Shown: positions 23,162-42,300, counted from the first letter of the stretch. The stretch: 64,000 nt of DNA from Hormiphora californensis (GCA_020137815.1 CM035356.1:6503082-6567081), one strand, 5' to 3'. Notes: generated by a model from the letters alone, not told the origin. Translations and numbers: made by a program.

Positions 23162-24935
23162 ATGGACCACCCCCAATTATTGGGACCCATCCACCACCAC
23201 CACATGGTGGAGCCCATACCCTGGATGGAGCCCATAAAAAAGGAGGATAACCTGCCTGTGGTGGGGGGTCCCCCAGGGGCCCCAAATTACACTCCTACTG
23301 ATTCGTGTAGTGTTGCAGCAGGGGATGTGGGGAGTCTGGAGGACTTTGAGGTGGAGAGGATTATAACGTGAGTTAGATTGTTATACTGATAACTGATAAC
23401 CCCCACCCGTCGGTCCAAGGGTAGATCCTACAACTTTACTCAACCCCTTCCCCCTCTCACACCCAGATATAAGAAATCCATGGGTAGATCCTATTAACTC
23501 CTACCCCCTCCTAGATCTAAAAAGTCCAAGGGTAGATCATACTACTTGATACGCTGGAAGGGATACAACAGTGACGATGATACTTGGGAGCCGGAGGAGA
23601 ACCTGGCAGGGTTTACCATCCTTGATCAGTATAGACGGTTCCATCAGAAACGGAAAAGGTACTTACCATGCAACATATTATATGTATTATATGATCTCCT
23701 GGGACAAAGTTTCATTTTACAGCGCAGTATTCTTTAGTTAGGTTTGAGTCCCCAAATTCCACTAATATTAATCTCTCCTACGCCCTGTTGCTTTCAGGTG
23801 TTCAAGTTCGGATAGCGACCTTGGTGATGTGTCACAGAGTTCTTGCGCTCAAAAGGTGGGTTACATTGAGTCCTCAACTAATACAATCCATTACTAGCGT
23901 CTAACACCCCTGATACCGAGTTATTAACACCCTAACTAACACCCTAACTAACACCCTAACTAACACCTTAACTAACACCTTAACTAACACCTTAACTAAC
24001 ACCCTAACTAACACCCCTGATACCGAGTTATTAACACCCTAACTAACACCCTAACTAACACCCTAACTAACACCCTAACTAACACCCCACCCCCCAGGTA
24101 CCGGCTCACTCCCCCCTCTACACACCAATAACATCAGGAGGTGCCCCCGTGCTACACCCCTCCGGAAACATCGTGCTAGTGCGACGAGGGAGATCCTCGG
24201 GGGTCCCAATAGTCCGTAAACGCCGCTCCACCAAACCCAAAGACTACCATTGCACGGTGTGTGGCAAACAATACTCCACCAAATACACCCTCCAATCACA
24301 CCTACTTAAAGGTGCACAATCACAGCGAGTGCCTGATATGTGAGGACTGTGGGTATTTGGGGGATACCAAGGCTAAACTAGACCGGCACAAGGAGAGATA
24401 TTGTAAGTGGGATGGTAAGGGTAGTACCTCCTCAACCCCTTCCTCCGCCCACCCCACCACCGATGAAATGTTCCATTGTAACAAGGAGGGGTGCTATGCG
24501 CTCTTTAAAACTGAACAACAACTCTGGATGCACCAGTGTAAGGTGGTTAAACGGAACCGAACACGGCTAACAAGCGAGGAGGCTGAGCTAAAGAAGATTC
24601 ACCCCTGTCATCTGTGTGAGAAGAGGTACGCCACAAAGTACACACTAAAGAGTCACATACGGAATGTTCACGATGGTATTGGAAACTACATGTGCACACA
24701 GTGCCCCTTTATAACAGACAATAGGGTGTTATTCGATCAGCATATAGCAACTCATACCGGTGAGAAACGGTTCAAATGTATTCATTGCGATTACGGGACA
24801 ATACAGAAGAACAACCTACTGCAACATGTTTCCAAGTATCATAAGGATGGTAGTAGTGGTAGTGGTGGTGGGAATAATAATAACAATAGTCATGGTTCTG
24901 GTACTGATAACACTGCTAATACTGCTGCTTCTTGA
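23162..24935 (+). CDS. Chromodomain plus multi-C2H2 zinc-finger protein (one-base frameshift in finger 1)
   Basis: Exons 23162-23367, 23515-23658, 23798-23855, 24098-24935. With the frameshift corrected the product is about 414 residues. The chromodomain (FEVERII...[19 protein letters not shown], about residues 62-112) keeps the aromatic cage (F, W, Y) that reads methyl-lysine in HP1-type domains. About six fingers follow; fingers 1 (CTVCGKQYSTKYTLQSHLLK) and 4 (CHLCEKRYATKYTLKSH) are alike. In finger 1 the frame breaks at an AAA run (24308-24310): one extra A separates SHLLK from VH, and the remaining fingers read on in the +1 frame. This could be a sequence error, a polymorphism or a lesion. 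Expected role: a histone-mark reader with sequence-specific DNA binding. Its chromodomain is split by introns exactly like that of the next gene. Confidence 0.75.
23409..23536 (+). repeat. Triplicated acceptor/exon-start segment
   Basis: TCCAAGGGTAGATC (about 23414), AAATCCATGGGTAGATCCTA (about 23474) and the true exon start AAAAAGTCCAAGGGTAGATC (about 23519) are three versions of one segment. The second follows CCCAG and the third follows CCTAG. Only the third opens into the chromodomain frame, so the upstream ones look like decayed copies of an acceptor and exon edge. Confidence 0.75.
23926..24088 (+). repeat. 12-bp intronic minisatellite (TAACACCCTAAC)
   Basis: About twelve tandem copies of a TAACACCCTAAC/TAACACCTTAAC unit, interrupted by ACACCCCTGATACCGAGTTA (about 23907 and 24009), in the intron before the zinc-finger exon and ending at its acceptor. 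Not telomeric: the unit is 12 bp, not 6. Confidence 0.9.
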
Positions 24936-25578
24936 AAAGAGAGAGATGTATTGAAGAGATATAATTGAAGAGAGAGTTAAATGAAAGCTGTTAAATTGCA
25001 CGTTAATTGGGCATTGGAGGACAGCTGGTATACTGCTCTATATATATACTGCATTAAACCTAGAGGTGGTGTGTTTGCTTGGGTGCAAGTTGTGTGTCAG
25101 TACATAGCTGACTTCAACAGTGTCAGAGCAATAATGGCTTGAACAGTGATAGCTGAATTGGCTTCAGAGAGCGATGCAATAACAAGCGATGGATAACAAG
25201 TTGAATGGAATAAAATTGAATGGATTTATTAAGACTGTTGAGAAGAGTTAATTAATGAACTTATATATCTAACACTAATTAGTATTATACATTAATTGAT
25301 ATATTATATTTAGTGTCTTTAGTATCTATTTTTTTGTTCCAAAACATTTATTCTGTGATACATTATAATATGTTCAATTTTAATATATTACACCACTTTA
25401 AATATGACTCCTCTCTCCTGCACACCTTTCTCCCACCTTTCTTAAATAATATCAGAATTCGGATAAACATAACCGATAGACAAGTTTTGACACAGATCTA
25501 TAGAGTCCCAATAAAGATCCTCCTGACTGTGTATTTTCAGTAAATTCGCAATACAACCTCTCTCTACCTAGTAGTACT
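24936..25578. other. Intergenic between the two chromodomain genes
   Basis: 3' flank of the chromodomain/zinc-finger gene and 5' flank of the MPP8-like gene. AT-rich, no coding exon, no evident repeat. The short distance and shared orientation suit a tandem gene duplication that copied the chromodomain exons. Confidence 0.5.
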
Positions 25579-31203
<5,625 letters not shown>

Positions 31204-31234
31204 GAATAATTTGATAGTTTTGTTGTGTATGATT

Positions 31235-34200
31235 ATCAGGGTGTGAACTGCATGTCGTGTTTGCTAGTCGCGAGCGCGCTTGCGAGACAAGTAAACACGT
31301 CAAGGTTCATTAACAAGCATGCTGCTCAGTCATTTTAGATTTAATACACAATGTAAGGATACCATGTAATAGGTGATACTCTTGCCATCACCCTCGTTCA
31401 AGTCCCGTGAAAAACGGAGCAGTACACGCAAACTGATGCCCATTTTCCTCGCGTGACCCCGATTCAGCAGTTTGAGACACCAACTCTTTAGGGGGCCATA
31501 TCTCAGGAACCAGACAAGATAGGAAAAATCGCCGTCTAATGAGGCGTACAGTTTTTAATCTAGTTTATCACTGTACCGGCCGTTTCACTCTCCGACCTAA
31601 AACAAAAATCGCAACCCCACAAAACTTCAAAATAATGAAATTCGCATCTCGCATGTCGTGTTGCATGTCGTGTCATGTTATTGACGCGCTCGCGTTCAAC
31701 TCTCACACAGCAGCTGCAGAACATGGCGGGAAACATCGAGGAGTAGAGAGAGGGTCGGTGCCGAATCAAATATTTCTTGATCTTGATCTACTCCATCTCT
31801 CAGCTATCCTACCCCTCATCAACTCGATCTCTCAGCTACCCTACCCCTCATCTACTCCATCTTTCAGCTACCCTACCCCTCATCTACTCCATCTTTCAGC
31901 TACCCTACCCCTTATCTAGTCCATCTCTCAGCTACCCTACTCCTCATCTACTCCATCTCTCAGCTTCCCTATTAGGGAAGCATAGAGATGGAAACGATTA
32001 GGGGTAGGGAATCCCTATCCATAATCGTTTCCATCTCTATGCTTCCCTAGCCCTCATCAACTCCATCTTTCAGCTACCCTGCCCCTAATCTAGTCCATCT
32101 CTCCGCTACCCTACTCCTCATCTACTCCATCTCTCAGCTACCCTACCTCCCATTTACTCCATCTCTCAGCTTCCCTACCTCCCATTTACTCCATCTCTCA
32201 GCTTCCCTACCTCCCATTTACTCCATCTTTCAGCTGACCTACCTCCCATTTACTCCATCTCTCAGCTTCCCTACCTCTCATTTACTCCATCTCTCAGCTT
32301 CCCTACCTCCCATTTACTCCATCTCTCAGCTACCCAACCTCCCATTCACTCCATCTCTCAGCTTCCCTACCTCCCATTTACTCCATCTCTCAGCTTCCAT
32401 ACCTCTCATTTAGTACTCCATCTCTCAGCTACCCTACCTCCCATTTACTCCATCTTTCAGCTGACCTACCTCCCATTTACTCCATCTCTCAGCTTCCCTA
32501 CCTCTCATTTACTCCATCTCTCAGCTTCCCTACCTCCCATTTACTCCATATCTCAGCTACCCAACCTCCCATTCACTCCATCTCTCAGCTTCCCTACCTC
32601 CCATTTACTCCATCTCTCAGCTTCCCTACCTCTCATTTAGTACTCCATCTCTCAGCTACCCTACCTCCCATTTACTCCATCTCACAGCTACCTTACCTTC
32701 CATTTACTCCATATCTCAGCTTCCCTTCCTCCCATTTACTCCATCTCTCAGCTTCCCTACCTCCCATTTACTCCATCTCTCAACTTCCCTACCTCCCATT
32801 TACTCAATCTCTCAGCTACCCTACCTCCCATTTACTCCATCTCTCAGCTTCCCTACCTCCCATTTACTCCATCTTTCAGCTTTCCTTCCTCCCATTTACT
32901 CCATCGCTTACCTTCTCTACCTCCCATTTACTCCATCTCTCAGCTTCCCTACCTCCCATTTACTCCATCTCTCATTTATCCTAACATTCCTACCCCTGAG
33001 AGATGGAGTAAATGGGAGGTAGGGAAGCTGAGAGATGGAGTAAATGGGAGGTAGGGAAGCTGAGAGATGGAGTAAATGGGAGGTAGGGTAGCTGAGAGAT
33101 GGAGTAAATGGGAGGAAGGGAAGCTGAGAGATGGAGTAAATGGAAGGTAAGGTAGCTGAGAGATGGAGTAAATGGGAGGTAGGGAAGCTGAGAGATGGAG
33201 TAAATGGGAGGTAGGGAAGCTGAGAGATGGAGTAAATGGGAGGTAGGGTAGCTGAGAGATGGAGTACTAAATGAGAGGTAGGGTAGCTGAGAGATGGAGT
33301 AAGTAAATGAGAGGTAGGGAAGCTGAGAAATGGAGTAAATGGGAGGTAGGGAAGCTGAGAGATGGATCAAATGGGAGGTAGGGTAGCTGAGGGATAGAGT
33401 AAATGGGAGGTAGGGAAGCTGAGAGATGGAGTAAATGGAAGGTAGGTAAGCTGAGAGATGGAGTAAATGGGAGGTAGGGTATCTGAGAGATGGAGTAAAT
33501 GGGAGGTAGGGAAGCTGAGATATGGAGTAAATGGGAGGTAGGTAAGCTAAGAGATGGAGTAAATGGGAGGTAGGGAAGCTGAGAGATGGAGTAAATGGGA
33601 GGTAGGGTAGCTGATAGATGGAGTGAATGGGAGGTTGGGTAGCTGAGAGATGGAGTAAATGGGAGGTAGGGAAGCTGAGAGATGGAGTAAATGGGAGGTA
33701 GGGAAGCTGAGAGATGGAGTAAATGGGAGGTAGGTAAGCTGAGAGATGGAGTAAATGGGAGGTAGGGTATCTGAAAGATGGAGTAAATGGCAGTTAGGGA
33801 AGCTGAGATATGGAGTAAATGGGAGGTAGGTAAGCTGAGAGATGGAGTAAATGGGAGGTAGGGAAGCTGAGAGATGGAGTAAATGGGAGGTAGGGTAGCT
33901 GAGAGATAGAGTAAATGGGAGGTAGGGTAGCTGAGAGATGGAGTAGATGAGGAGTAGGGTAGCGGAGAGATGGACTAGATTAGGGGTAGGGTAAATGGGA
34001 GGTAGGGAAGCTGAGAAATGGAGTAAATGGGAGGTAGGGAAGCTGAGAGATGGATCAAATGGGAGGTAGGGTAGCTGAGGGATAGAGTAAATGGGAGGTA
34101 GGGAAGCTGAGAGATGGAGTAAATGGAAGGTAGGTAAGCTGAGAGATGGAGTAAATGGGAGGTAGGGTATCTGAGAGATGGAGTAAATGGGAGGTAGGGA

Positions 34201-35521
34201 AGCTGAGATATGGAGTAAATGGGAGGTAGGTAAGCTAAGAGATGGAGTAAATGGGAGGTAGGGAAGCTGAGAGATGGAGTAAATGGGAGGTAGGGTAGCT
34301 GATAGATGGAGTGAATGGGAGGTTGGGTAGCTGAGAGATGGAGTAAATGGGAGGTAGGGAAGCTGAGAGATGGAGTAAATGGGAGGTAGGGAAGCTGAGA
34401 GATGGAGTAAATGGGAGGTAGGTAAGCTGAGAGATGGAGTAAATGGGAGGTAGGGTATCTGAAAGATGGAGTAAATGGCAGTTAGGGAAGCTGAGATATG
34501 GAGTAAATGGGAGGTAGGTAAGCTGAGAGATGGAGTAAATGGGAGGTAGGGAAGCTGAGAGATGGAGTAAATGGGAGGTAGGGTAGCTGAGAGATAGAGT
34601 AAATGGGAGGTAGGGTAGCTGAGAGATGGAGTAGATGAGGAGTAGGGTAGCGGAGAGATGGACTAGATTAGGGGTAGGGTAGCTGAAAGATGGAGTTAAT
34701 GAGGGCTAGGGAAGCATAGAGATGGAAACGATTATGGATAGGGATTCCCTACCCCTAATCGTTTCCATCTCTATGCTTCCCTAATAGGGAAGCTGAGAGA
34801 TGGAGTAGATAAGGAGTAGGGTAGCTGAGAGATGGACTAAATAAGGGGTAGGGTAGCTGAAAGATGGAGTAGATGAGGGGTAGGGTAGCTGAAAGATGGA
34901 GTAGATGAGGGGTAGGGTAGCTGAGAGATCGAGTTGATGAGGGGTAGGATAGCTGAGAGATGGAGTAGATCAAGATCAAGAAATATTTGATTCGGCACCG
35001 ACCCTCTCTCTACTCCTCGATGTTTCCCGCCATGTTCTGCAGCTGCTGTGTGAGAGTTGAACGCGAGCGCGTCAATAACATGACACGACATGCAACACGA
35101 CATGCGAGATGCGAATTTCATTATTTTGAAGTTTTGTGGGGTTGCGATTTTTGTTTTAGGTCGGAGAGTGAAACGGCCGGTACAGTGATAAACTAGATTA
35201 AAAACTGTACGCCTCATTAGACGGCGATTTTTCCTATCTTGTCTGGTTCCTGAGATATGGCCCCCTAAAGAGTTGGTGTCTCAAACTGCTGAATCGGGGT
35301 CACGCGAGGAAAATGGGCATCAGTTTGCGTGTACTGCTCCGTTTTTCACGGGACTTGAACGAGGGTGACGGCAAGAGTCTCACCTATTACATGGTATCCT
35401 TACATTGTGTATTAAATCTAAAATGACTGAGCAGCATGCTTGTTAATGAACCTTGACGTGTTTACTTGTCTCGCAAGCGCGCTCGCGACTAGCAAACACG
35501 ACATGCAGTTCACACCCTGAT
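31235..35521. mobile_element. 4.3-kb foldback element with 31-bp satellite arms
   Basis: Outer arms are near-exact complements: ATCAGGGTGTGAACTGCATG at 31235 pairs with its complement ending at 35521, continuing about 560 bases of unique sequence on each side. Inside, both arms become a 31-bp tandem array (TTTACTCCATCTCTCAGCTT and CCCTACCTCCCA) in opposite orientations meeting near 32995. Smaller palindromes at about 31970-32050 and 34700-34790 mirror each other. The right arm is longer because about 690 bp (near 33322-34010) is duplicated. No transposase frame seen. Starts 32 bases after the MPP8-like stop. Confidence 0.9.
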
Positions 35522-35790
35522 TATGTATCAACTGCAGAGATGGATGATCAGTGGTGTGCGGCCACCCCAATCAATTACCGTCGAATAAGGAGAGAGCGAA
35601 CCATGTTTTGTTACACACGCACACACGCACACACACACTGCATCGGGCATAACTCGCCCCTCGAAGACGTCCGGCGCACCAACGAAAAACAGGATCCAAT
35701 CGCGCGCGAGTTGGACATGTGCGCGGGCTATATTTGTACGCGCAAAGAACTTACGCGCCGCGTTTTGCTCCGTCTTTGATTTGGAACCGC

Positions 35791-36180
35791 AATAAGGAAC
35801 CATAATAAAGTTCAAGAGCCTCCAAGAGCACCCAAGAGCGCACCCGATCGAAGAGAGACCACACCTGAGAGCGCACCACACCCAAAAGAGACCACATCCA
35901 AGAGCGCACCACCTCCAAAAGACACCACTTCAAGAGCGCACCACATCAAAGAGAGCTCCCCATCCAGAAGATACCACGCGCAGGGGACACCACGCGCAGA
36001 AGAGACCAGCGCGGCGTTGTATTTGCGCGTGCGGTCTCTTCTGCGCGTGGTGTCCCCTGCGCGCGGTATCTTCTGGATGGGGAGCTCTCTTTGATGTGGT
36101 GCGCTCTTGGAGTGGTGTCTTTTGGAGGTGGTACGCTCTTGGATGGGGTGCGCTCTTGAACTTTATTATGGTTCCTTATT
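35791..36180. mobile_element. 390-bp inverted repeat upstream of the reductase gene
   Basis: AATAAGGAACCATAATAAAG at 35791 pairs with its complement ending 36180. The arms contain degenerate tandem AGAGCGCACCAC/AAGAGACCAC words and a GC-rich core (CACGCGCAG) around 36000-36060. It ends about 160 bases before the reductase ATG. Confidence 0.85.
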
Positions 36181-36337
36181 TATTTTGGGTCGAATTTTTT
36201 CGTGTGGAACCAATTTTTAAAAAATGTTTGCCCAATTTCTGAATTTTCCTGTTTTGAGATTTCCAGGCCAAGGATCCTGGACGTCCAAAGTTCGATTGTT
36301 GCATGTAGCTTCCTATTGTTGAAATCATTAAAACTCC

Positions 36338-39300
36338 ATGGACACTCTCACTGCTCTATTCAGTATGACAAAATTCACGAAACTTGGCAACACCAAACTT
36401 CAGATAAGCAAACTTGGCATCGGTGGTGCTGCATTTAAAGACCATACAGACTCTAAACATGCAAAAGAAGTAGTTGAAACAGCTCTTAAAAATGGTAGGC
36501 TCATTTTCCTTTTACTCGATAGACCAAAATTTCGGAAATCGGCCCTAAATAATTTTTTAAAAAAACTTCGTTCTCTGCAGGTATAAACTACATTGACACC
36601 TCGCCATGGTACAATAACAGCGAGCGCCTACTTGGAGAGGTTCTTAGTCATGTTAATCGGAACAAATATATCATCAGTAGCAAGTGTGGCCGGTTTTACA
36701 GTGACGACATTTTGGAATGGTAAGAGTAAGGGTATTTTATATTCAGATGAGAACTCATATCATAGCGCTGGCAAGCGCCCGGGGCCCAATCCTCCCTCCC
36801 CCAACCATCCTTCCCTAAAAATGTCCACTTTCCAAGCATTCTTGCTTCCAGTGAATGGAAAATCGAAATTGCGAAAAAAAAAATTTTTGAGTTTTTTGAA
36901 AATTTTTGAAAATTTTGACAGCGCTACTACAGGGTGTCCCATATATTCTGTGGGTCGGTTGGCGAGCTGTCACGCAAAAACGGTGATAGTTGTGTGAAAA
37001 CAAACTACGGGAGTGTGCTGGATTAATTCCTTCCTAACTGATGGCTTTGTTTTTAAATTAAATTTCAAAAGTTCATTTTTCATGAATGAACATTCCTGTC
37101 ATTCATTCGTGAATTCTGAAATATTGTTTACCTTGAGTAAAAAACTTTTCTTTGGCTCGAAATTATCTTTCCAATGAGCACCATAAAAATCAAATTGAAG
37201 CACCGGATCGCATGGCAGGTGAGAAAATGCAAATGCATGATTTTGGCCATTCCTGCGACTTTCAATCAGCTGTATCACCGCTACTTTCAGTCCAATCCTT
37301 TTAAAAGTTTGGGTGAACATTGGTGAAGATAAGATCTTTGCTCACAAGAAAAATCAAGGTCAAAACTCAAAGTTCATTTTTCATTTTTGGTAGTTCATTC
37401 CACTCATTCAGGAACAAACATCCCTAAAGTGACGAAAAGGTTTGGGTTTTGTTTGGCCCATGTCCTGAAACGACAGAGAGGTGTAAAAACGTGTTTCCGA
37501 GCTAGTTAGTGGGTGTCCATGTGATCATTATGATATCTGACACCTTCGCTGAGCCATAATTAAGAGATTTTCTCAAATTCAAACATGGGATACGAGTATT
37601 CTGCGATTGGTATCGTGCACCAATAACAAGAGATCCCATAGCACCTCAAAAATTATGATTAGCTAAATGAAATGAGTTGATTTACGATTGAAAAGATTAA
37701 AACCAATGTAAAGTCGGACTAAACGAACATTTTCAAGCGTGAATCAACTCATTTCATTTAGCTAATCATAATTTTTGAGGTGCTATGGGATCTCTTGTTA
37801 TTGGTGCATGATACCAATCGCAGAATACTCGTATCCCATGTTTGAATTTGAGAAAATCTCTTAATTATGGCTCAGCAAAGGTGTCAGATATCATAATGAT
37901 CACATGGACACCCACTAACTAGCCCGGAAACACGTTTTTACACCTCTCTGTCGTTTCAGGACATGGGCCAAACAAAACCCAAACCTTTTCGTCACTTTAG
38001 GGATGTTTGTTCCTGAATGAGTGGAATGAACTACCAAAAATGAAAAATGAACTTTGAGTTTTGACCTTGATTTTTCTTGTGAGCAAAGATCTTATCTTCA
38101 CCTATGTTCACCCAAACTTTTAAAAGGATTGGACTGAAAGTAGCGGTGATACAGCTGATTGAAAGTCGCAGGAATGGCCAAAATCATGCATTTGCATTTT
38201 CTCACCTGCCATGCGATCCGGTGCTTCAATTTGATTTTTATGGTGCTCATTTGAAAGATAATTTCGAGCCAAAGAAAAGTTTTTTACTCAAGGTAAACAA
38301 TATTTCAGAATTCACGAATGAATGACAGGAATGTTCATTCATGAAAAATGAACTTTTGAAATTTAATTTAAAAACAAAGCCATCAGTTAGGAAGGAATTA
38401 ATCCAGCACACTCCCGTAGTTTGTTTTCACACAACTATCACCGTTTTTGCGTGACAGCTCGCCAACCGACCCACAGAATATATGGGACACCCTTATACTT
38501 ATTGTCTGAAATCGGCAATTTCAACTTTGTTTTAGACAACCTTCCCGTTGTCCTACGAACTTGCCGCTTGGTAGTTCGTGTTGCCTTGACACCTAGAGCA
38601 CACGTTCAAAATTTCATGCATTACGAACCACCGTAAAATAACGACTTTTTTGCGTAGTTAATAGAGGCCAGAGTTTTAAAGCTATCACCATGAAACTTTG
38701 GGAGTCGGTAGGTCTAGTGGTGTACCTTGTATTAAAGCTTGGACAGAGAAAACGGACAGTCATAACAAAAGTTATGACTGTCTTAAGTTTTCTTTGGCGT
38801 CTAAGACAGCCTTCCGGTCGTTCTACGAATACGCCGCTTGGTACGTAATGTTGTCTCGACATCTTGAACACACGATCAAAATTTTAAGCAAATCCGAGTT
38901 ACGGTTCTTCAGTTACGTGCATCTGACTGTATTAAGATTTAAGACGATTTTCAAAAAAACCTAGAAAAGAGCAAATTAAACTATAAATCATGATTTTATC
39001 ACATATATTTTGCCAACGTAGGTCAACTGCTGTATTTTAAGATATAATTGGAAGTCATATCTAGATTTATGACTGTCTTAAATTTAAGACGATTTTAAAA
39101 ACGCCTAGAAAGAAGCGTTTCAGAGTCTAAATTAACATTAAATCAGATTTATTTTATAAAATAAGGTTTACTGCCGCATTTTCAGTTATAATTGTTAGTC
39201 ATATCTAGAGTTATGACTGTCTTAAATATAAGACGATTTAAAAAAAAAACGAGAAAAGAGAGAATTAGCATCTAGAACCTGATTGTATCAGATATATTTG

Positions 39301-42300
39301 ATTATCAATGCTTATCCGTGATCGTTATCCGTAACTAATAATCAAAATCAGAGAACAATCGCGGATAACTAACCACGACAACTCATCACGCAAATGAGTA
39401 ATATGATAGTTACCAATCGCGGATAGCTAATCGCAAATATAGCTAATCGCGATAGCTAATCGCGATAATTAATCGCGATAACTTATAACGGATTCGTGAT
39501 CAGTTATCCGCGATTGGTTGTCCGCGATTACTATCATATTCGTTAATCGCAATTGATATCCGAGATTGGATATCTGCAATTGAAAAAGTCCGTGAATCCC
39601 CAATCCACGTTTATTAAACTCAGCTAAGTAGTATAACAAAATGCCTGATACTAGATCCAAAAACCAAACAAGTTTGGTGGATAGCCGGGGCCGCAGAAAT
39701 TTAAAAACGTGCGAAAGTTTTGATACATGAACTTTCGGGGCCTGGGGTGCTGTTAAATTCGCGTTTCCATGATAGTCAGCCGTTCTTTCAAAACACACTA
39801 TTATTCTGTAAAACAGATTCTGAAACGACCCACTGTGTGCAGTATATTATAATACGTGATATGTGCAGCTGCAGTGGAGCTGTATGTATGATAATGTGGA
39901 ATCAAAAATAATGATAACTATTGCAATCATTGCGATAGTTTTCCTGGAGTATAGTTTGAAAATGTTGCTGGTTATAATCATGGAAACGCGAATTTAACAG
40001 CACCCCAGGCCCCGAAAGTTCATGTATCAAAACTTTCGCACGTTTTTAAATTTCTGCGGCCCCGGCTATCCACCAAACTTGTTTGGTTTTTGGATCTAGT
40101 TTTACTGAATATTGATTAATTTTGTGATCTGATGTAATTTAGTTCTCAGTATACTTCCTCACAACAAAATTTTCTTAGGTTTGACTTCAGTTACGATAAA
40201 ATAACAGAAAGTATTGATAACTCAATAAAACTGCTGCACTGCAAATATTTAGATATCTGTTTTTGTCATGACATTGAATTTGCTCCCACCGTCGAAGTTG
40301 TCACGAGTGAGGCTCTGCCGGCTATGCAGAAAGCAAGGGAGAAAGGAAAAATAAAATACATAGGAATTTCAGGTTGGTAAATAATAATTGTATCCTGCTG
40401 TCTATTAATTGCCTCTCTCTTCCTCACTCAGTTATATATCTCTTTCTTCCTCTCTCAGTTATCGAGTTTGTAGCTACATGTTGTTAAAGTGTAACCGCCT
40501 CTTGTGCCTGCAGTTACATTAGTCTTGTATAATACTGCAGTTCAACACTTCATTGCTCAATTGATCGGTCTTGTTCAAGGGAGATGGGATTTAACGAGCT
40601 AAATAGTCTACTCTAACTACTTTTATTGCTGCATTGAACAAAGCCCAGCTTTTAAACCCCCAGACCACGTACATATTATCATTAGTGCATGACCACCACT
40701 CCCCTACTATTATATTATAGGGTACTCAGTACTCACTGAACCATATATCTGGTTATATACACGTGGAATCCGCCCTTAGTCAGTAAGTCAATATCTGGTT
40801 ATAACCCCATACTACGTACTACCTCAGGGTACCCTCTGGAGAAACTAAAATCTGTTGTGGAGCTCTCCACAGTGAAGATAGACGTGGTTTTAACGTATTG
40901 CAAACACACACTAAACGATACAGAGCTGCTGAGTTACCTCCCGTGGTTTGCCGAACAGGGTATTGCCGTTATTAACGCCAGTCCTTTTGCAATGGGACTA
41001 CTGACAGATGCAGGTATATACAGTTGGTTATGTTCTAACCCTCCTTAACATTTGTTTGGGGTGCGGGAAACAGGGTCGAGCATTGAGCAAGGTACAATAT
41101 AAATTATAAGTGGGCTCTCTTGCACCTTGTGTGTGTGTCTGTGCAATACTCTGCTCTGTGCAGACAATGTGTAAGGTGTAAAGGACCGGGTAACGGTGAG
41201 ATTACAAGTCCCGGATTCGCTATAAAACTATCGTGCATTCATTAGTATAGGTATTTAACAGGTGGGCTGCTGGTGGTTATTGGTGGTTGTTAGTAGTAGG
41301 GAGTTGTGTCCTATTCATCAGAACAGTTTGGATTGTATTTAATATATCTGTACCTATTATAAAGCAGTACAGTGCATTTCCTAGTTTCCAATATATATAA
41401 CTTAATCGAATGTCCACCTGTCACACATGTTGTGTACTGTATGCCGTTAGAACTTTATATGAGCACTGTAAAATTGTCTGTATGTGTATTTGTACTATTT
41501 GAAGTTCAGTAACAATAGAAGGGTACAACCATATCACACATACCTACCGTTATTAGAACTATATATGATAGAACTGTGAGATTGTCTGTGTGTGTGTGTG
41601 ACATGCCTCATACTGTATGTGACCTGACAGCTTTCTATTCATCACACTATGTACCATCAGGTCTAGTGTTCAGCTTGTAATTGAATCATAGCTCTGATCA
41701 TTCATCGTTGCTAGACAGACCACTATGACTATACCAGTCACCAGTCGCCCCCACATCAGGAACCGACTGAATCATGAAATACTGGTCCCTGATTGGCTCC
41801 CCCCACCATTCTTAGATGTACCAGTAGCACCTCCCGCCCCCTAGAGAACGCCGAACGCCTTCCTCTTCAGTGACTTTGTTAATATTACACCCTCCCCTCT
41901 TCACTGAATAACATGATCTAATACACCGCTAATTATCCCGAAAACATAATATATGTAATATAACAAGTGTCAGGAGGGAGGGGGGGGGGTGCCAGGTGTG
42001 AGGTGGGCTAATGATAGTGGTAGAGAAGTACCCTCTTAGTAACGTTACAACGTTAAGGCCAGAGGGGGGGTCCGGGGGTATAAAAAGTCACTTTCACAAT
42101 CTGGTCCGGCTCTTCGAGCCTCTGGCCTTAACAGCTGTCAATATAATAATATTATGAGAGGATGTTTAGGGGTGGGGGGACACGTAACATTTTGTAACAT
42201 AAATTTTTTGCAAGTTACATAACGGGTGACAACTAAAAATCTGGACAATTTTCTGTGAGCTCTAGCGCCGGCCCCGCTTGAGATACAGCTTCAGGCCAGT

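Larger units (their letters stand above)
31204..36337. other. Intergenic between MPP8-like and aldo-keto reductase genes, mostly foldback elements
   Basis: Holds the 4.3-kb foldback (31235-35521), about 270 bases with (CA)n-rich and CpG-rich sequence (35522-35790), and a second 390-bp inverted repeat (35791-36180). The last about 150 bases before the reductase ATG are AT-rich. No credible gene found. Confidence 0.7.

Noticed and set aside
23926-24088. Telomere-like CCCTAA repeats
   Set aside because: The unit is TAACACCCTAAC (12 bp) with drift, in an intron ending at a zinc-finger exon; an ordinary minisatellite.
31539-35217. Identical 126-codon frames in both arms of the large foldback
   Set aside because: Half of each frame is translated 31-bp satellite, composition is low-complexity, and identity follows from the palindrome rather than coding constraint.
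37099-38325. Mirror-image 73-codon frames in the 1.56-kb palindrome
   Set aside because: They are the same sequence in two arms, short, with no domain; no sign of a transposase.
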